Source of the DNA: Siphonodentalium dalli
Lineage: Eukaryota > Mollusca > Scaphopoda > Gadilida > Siphonodentaliidae
Length of the DNA stretch: 64,000 bases
NCBI GenBank assembly: GCA_032622095.1
Contig: CP136061.1
Coordinates: 98,331,345 to 98,395,344, forward strand
Direction: 5' to 3'
The notes beneath the pieces are model-generated. The model was not told the DNA's origin and did not search any database. It worked only from the letters and a program-made list of their open reading frames with translations. How positions within the stretch are numbered: position 1 is the stretch's first letter; the number at the start of each line of letters is the position of its first letter. The translations under genes were made by a program, and so were the position numbers. Shown piece after piece: positions 61,472 to 64,000 of the stretch.

Positions 61472-61609
61472 GGTGACTGGTGCACATATGGGTATTCCAG
61501 TATGGGTGAGAATTGGGACACTTGCATGATCCACCGGCACACGTAAGACCCTTCGAACAACTGTCTGCCGGGTAGTGGAAGCAGCCAGAAAACGAGTGCA
61601 TCCAGTATG
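61472..61609 (-). CDS. EGF/EB-like module exon E1 (first exon in window)
   Basis: The acceptor is a clear pyrimidine tract ending in CAACAG and the donor is CACC|GTAAGT. The exon is 138 nt, phase 1 at both ends. It encodes one 6-cysteine module with spacing C-x7-C-x5-C-x4-C-x-C-x11-C; the core reads SKGLTCAGGSCKCPNSHPYW. A single residue between C4 and C5 and an aromatic residue before C6 fit EGF or EB modules. The final C joins the GT of the next exon to make Arg (CGT). No further module was recognised between this exon and the right edge, so the intron upstream is at least 2.4 kb. Confidence 0.8.
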
Positions 61610-62515
61610 CTGTTGGGAAAATAAGAAAAAATCACAGAACATTAGCAACATCACTCCCTTGCATAAACGACCATGCATACACCAGATAAACGATTATTCA
61701 TACAGTGACCCTCCCCACAAACAAGTTTCAGTTTACAACTTGTTTCTGGAACTCCATATAAACAAACTATTGGCAAATATCCTACATCATTTCCTATAGT
61801 GCTGAACTTGGTAGCGATTCGCAAAGGGATTTACGATTTAAAAAACAATGTTTATTGTTCACCCTCCACGATGGGAGAGCCCCAGTATATACATAGAGGA
61901 TCTACAACAAGTCCCCAGTTTATAACAGGATTTATAAAACTCCTCCAGTAAATTAGGTCTGGGCCGAGCCTATGGCGAGGTCCAGACCTAATTTACTTGA
62001 CGAGTCCAGTAAAGTCCGCTATAATCTGGGGACGAGTTGTAGATTCTATTTATTATATGATCAAAAACCTCGACAAACCATAATTAAGTCAACAAATGGG
62101 ACGCGAAACAGACATCGACATGCGATGACCTTTCCGGTAACTATGCGTTGTTTGTCCGCGTAAAGAAATAGTCCCAGATTAATAAAGATTTGTTGGCGTG
62201 TTTAATTGCGTACATTTAATGACATAACTTTTCAAACTCTTCATTCATTATAGTTTGTTGAACAAATATTGGAAGCCATAGTATTTGAGACGTAGCGTAC
62301 GGAATGTAAACAAACGACAAACCGGAAGTCAAATGTCACCTTGCACTATTTCCTGTTATTAAACGAACGTTTAGTATCACAATTTATAGAATGAGTTTAT
62401 TGAATAGAATAAGGGTAGGATCATGTAATAAAATATAATACAACATGATAAACGAGATGAAAGAGACGTGCATGAGATATGACTGATTACAGTGGAGGAG
62501 AAAGTTGGGGATATA
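61610..62515. repeat. Upstream intron with a ~25 bp-arm inverted repeat at 61945-61998
   Basis: agtaaattaggtctgggc and gtccagacctaatttact flank a ccgagcctatggcgag centre. A diverged relative lies at 62985-63062 (ccagtaaattac ... gtccagacctaatt). Both are followed by a gacgagttgtag or aacgagtttgtag segment. Confidence 0.65.
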
Positions 62516-62518
62516 GAA

Positions 62519-62575
62519 CGAGAGGGAGTGAGAGAGAGAGAGAGAGAGAGAGTGAGAGAGCGAGAGAGAGAAGGG
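62519..62575. repeat. (GA)n microsatellite
   Basis: gagagagagagagagagaga runs with interruptions from about 62527 to 62570. The Leu/Ser-rich minus frame 62377-62604 is an artefact of it. Confidence 0.9.
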
Positions 62576-63129
62576 ATGGAGAGATAAACTGGTAAGAACG
62601 TCACGAACTGGACGCTATAGAAACCATGGACCGCATGGGTCTAATATATGTAATCACATTTATTGTTTTTGTTGTATCTGTTCACTGGCACACAACAGAA
62701 AATCTAAATTAAATTTATATTAAATTATTAACTTTGATTTTTAGATAACTTATTAACCTGAACGTTTACAGAATACATCTTCGACTCAAATTACTTAGTT
62801 TTCTATATATTATCGATATTAGATCGTTGTTAACACGGATAGTTTATTGAAAATTGCGTACAGTACCCCTTTAACAATATTTGCAAGAGTATGCATCTGT
62901 AACGATAGTCTTTAATTAGAGATGGAAGTGGCCAATATATATATGATCTGAAACGACTCCCCAGTTCAAAGCGAAATTGGCAAAACGAGCCCAGTAAATT
63001 ACATATTGTATGAACGTCTGACCTAGCCTTTGGCGATGTCCAGACCTAATTATTTTGCTGGACGTATTTGTATATTTCACTATAAAATGAGAACGAGTTT
63101 GTAGTTTTATATTTATTACTTAATCCAAA
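62576..63129. other. Upstream intron or 5' flank, no gene recognised
   Basis: AT-rich. Apart from the foldback relative at 62985-63062 nothing was seen. Confidence 0.4.
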
Positions 63130-63133
63130 ACAT

Positions 63134-63440
63134 ACGGTTTAAACGAGATAAAAATAAAATTTCCCACCTGCTATCTCGTTTAAACAAGATAAGTTATCTC
63201 GTTTAAACGAGATAAAAATAAAATTTCCCACCTGCTATCTCGTTTAAACAAGATAAGTTATCTCGTTTAAACGAGATAAACATAAAATTTCCCATCACTT
63301 ATCTCGTTTAAACGAGATAAAAATAAAATTTCCCACCTGCTATCTCGTTTAAACAAGATAAGTTATCTCGTTTAAACGAGATAAACATAAAATTTCCCAT
63401 CACTTATCTCGTTTAAACGAGATAAAAATAAAATTTCCCA
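63134..63440. repeat. Array of the palindrome TATCTCGTTTAAACGAGATA
   Basis: The 20 bp palindrome tatctcgtttaaacgagata recurs, linked by aaataaaatttcccacctgc or aacataaaatttcccatcac. A one-base variant with tttaaacaagata alternates with the perfect form. Unit combinations of about 72 and 120 bp are repeated almost exactly. Confidence 0.88.
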
Positions 63441-63656
63441 TGTCCTCATCCAGCCACCGTAAAAACACCATAAAACATACTTAAATAAATAAATGGGACG
63501 TGAAATTAACACCATCTTCTATAGTGATCGCTATGACATTTCACGTGACTATGCATTGTTTGTAAATAAATAGTTCCATATAAATAAGAATATTTGACGT
63601 ATTTAATGGTGTAAATTCAATGAAATATGTATTCACTAAATCAACACCAATCACAG

Positions 63657-63932
63657 CCATTTATTTTTCTTGTATTCTTTAACAATTTTATAATTTCACC
63701 CATACAGAGCCCCAGACAAACATGAGCAGACGACACTCTTCTATATGCTTCTATATATGTGTGGGGCTCCCTGCAGGGTAATGAATGTTTTTATATTTTA
63801 TGTCCTAAAAATTGTAAGAAACATTTATTTAAAAAAAACATGATAAAAAATTGTTAAGCCAATGCATTCTCTTATATATGCGAGGCGACCTATGGTCGAC
63901 TCGCATATATAAGAGAATGCATTGGCACAGGG
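63657..63932. mobile_element. Copy of the hairpin MITE, nearly identical to 13195-13463
   Basis: cttgtattctttaacaattt, agagccccagacaaacatga and ggggctccctgcagggtaat match the 13.2 kb copy almost base for base. The right hairpin is at 63857-63926 followed by ggcacagggt; the left hairpin is absent. Confidence 0.82.
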
Positions 63933-64000
63933 TAAAAAAATAATAAAAGGTAATGTAATGTCCAGACGACAAGGCGGAAGTCAGAGGTCACGTTGGCGCA

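Larger units (their letters stand above)
15464..61609 (-). other. Reconstructed gene span: EGF/EB-like x6, FN3 x4, single-pass membrane protein (5' and probably 3' incomplete)
   Basis: Thirteen minus-strand exons were joined by matching GT donors, AG acceptors and codon phase. All junctions except FN3-4a/FN3-4b (phase 0) are phase 1, the usual class for shuffled extracellular modules. Reading 5' to 3' the product has six 6-cysteine modules, four fibronectin III domains, an acidic stalk, one hydrophobic helix and a basic stop-transfer, about 670 residues within the window. Such proteins act at the cell surface in adhesion or ligand reception; this is known of the domains, not of this protein. 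Introns run from about 0.4 kb to 10.6 kb. The signal peptide and any earlier modules lie beyond the right edge. No cytoplasmic domain is identified. Alternatives are a receptor kinase or phosphatase with unseen catalytic exons, or a short-tailed adhesion protein. Confidence 0.8.

Noticed and set aside
61439-61678. 79-codon minus frame overlapping E1
   Set aside because: It is the wrong frame of the E1 exon; the 6-cysteine frame with splice sites is the real one.
62377-62604. Leu/Ser-rich minus frame
   Set aside because: Produced by the (GA)n microsatellite.

Overview
This window reads as nuclear DNA of an intron-rich animal, most likely a mollusc or another lophotrochozoan. There is no bacterial-style gene packing, and almost no open frame above 120 codons. 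Short protein-coding islands with GT/AG borders lie in AT-rich introns full of MITEs, foldback elements, Helitron-like ends, SINE-like relics, minisatellites and TTAGGG-type telomeric repeats. Several dispersed families look like ones familiar from molluscs and their relatives: the CTGTCTGT-led Helitron-like element, the 'aaaaagggacataactcagtc' repeat and a SINE-like unit. The taxon call is an inference from repeat style, not from a search.

One gene can be reconstructed, on the minus strand from about 61.6 kb down to 15.46 kb, with its 5' end beyond the right edge. Thirteen exons were found by joining splice sites and checking codon phase. Six are EGF/EB-like exons of six cysteines each (61472-61609, 57105-57263, 55081-55237, 53991-54125, 50010-50132, 49499-49621). 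Six more make four fibronectin type III domains (47772-48029; 41362-41649; 35490-35705 plus 33740-33832; 30270-30451 plus 26203-26410). The last is a transmembrane exon (15464-15593). Nearly every intron is phase 1, as expected for shuffled extracellular modules. The product is a type I cell-surface receptor or adhesion protein: EGF x6, FN3 x4, an acidic stalk, one membrane helix and a basic stop-transfer. No kinase, phosphatase or other cytoplasmic domain was found between 15.46 kb and the left edge, so I do not name the protein.

Layout on the plus strand. 1-5.5 kb is an old segmental duplication with later insertions. 5.5-15.4 kb holds MITEs, short tandem repeats, telomere-like repeats and hairpin elements. 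15.46-15.59 kb is the membrane exon. 16.5-25 kb is mobile DNA: a foldback, Helitron-like head-to-tail units, a 3.2 kb inverted-repeat element and a SINE-like unit. 25.7-36 kb carries FN3 exons packed between TTAA-type MITEs and tandem arrays. 36.7-41 kb holds MITEs and a four-copy 0.4 kb tandem repeat. 41.4-54.1 kb carries FN3 and EGF exons with two copies of a 2.6 kb inverted-repeat transposon. 54-61.6 kb carries EGF exons among minisatellites. 61.6-64 kb is repeats.

The most interesting pattern is how closely repeats press on the splice sites of this one gene. A ~15-unit, 83 bp array is made from the 3' part of an FN3 exon together with its splice donor. Another FN3 exon is sandwiched between two TTAA MITEs, 13 and 60 nt away. 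Twin 2.6 kb transposons sit next to a donor and an acceptor. An EGF exon lies between two unrelated tandem arrays. A third EGF exon has a one-base homopolymer frameshift that in-frame exon skipping would bypass.
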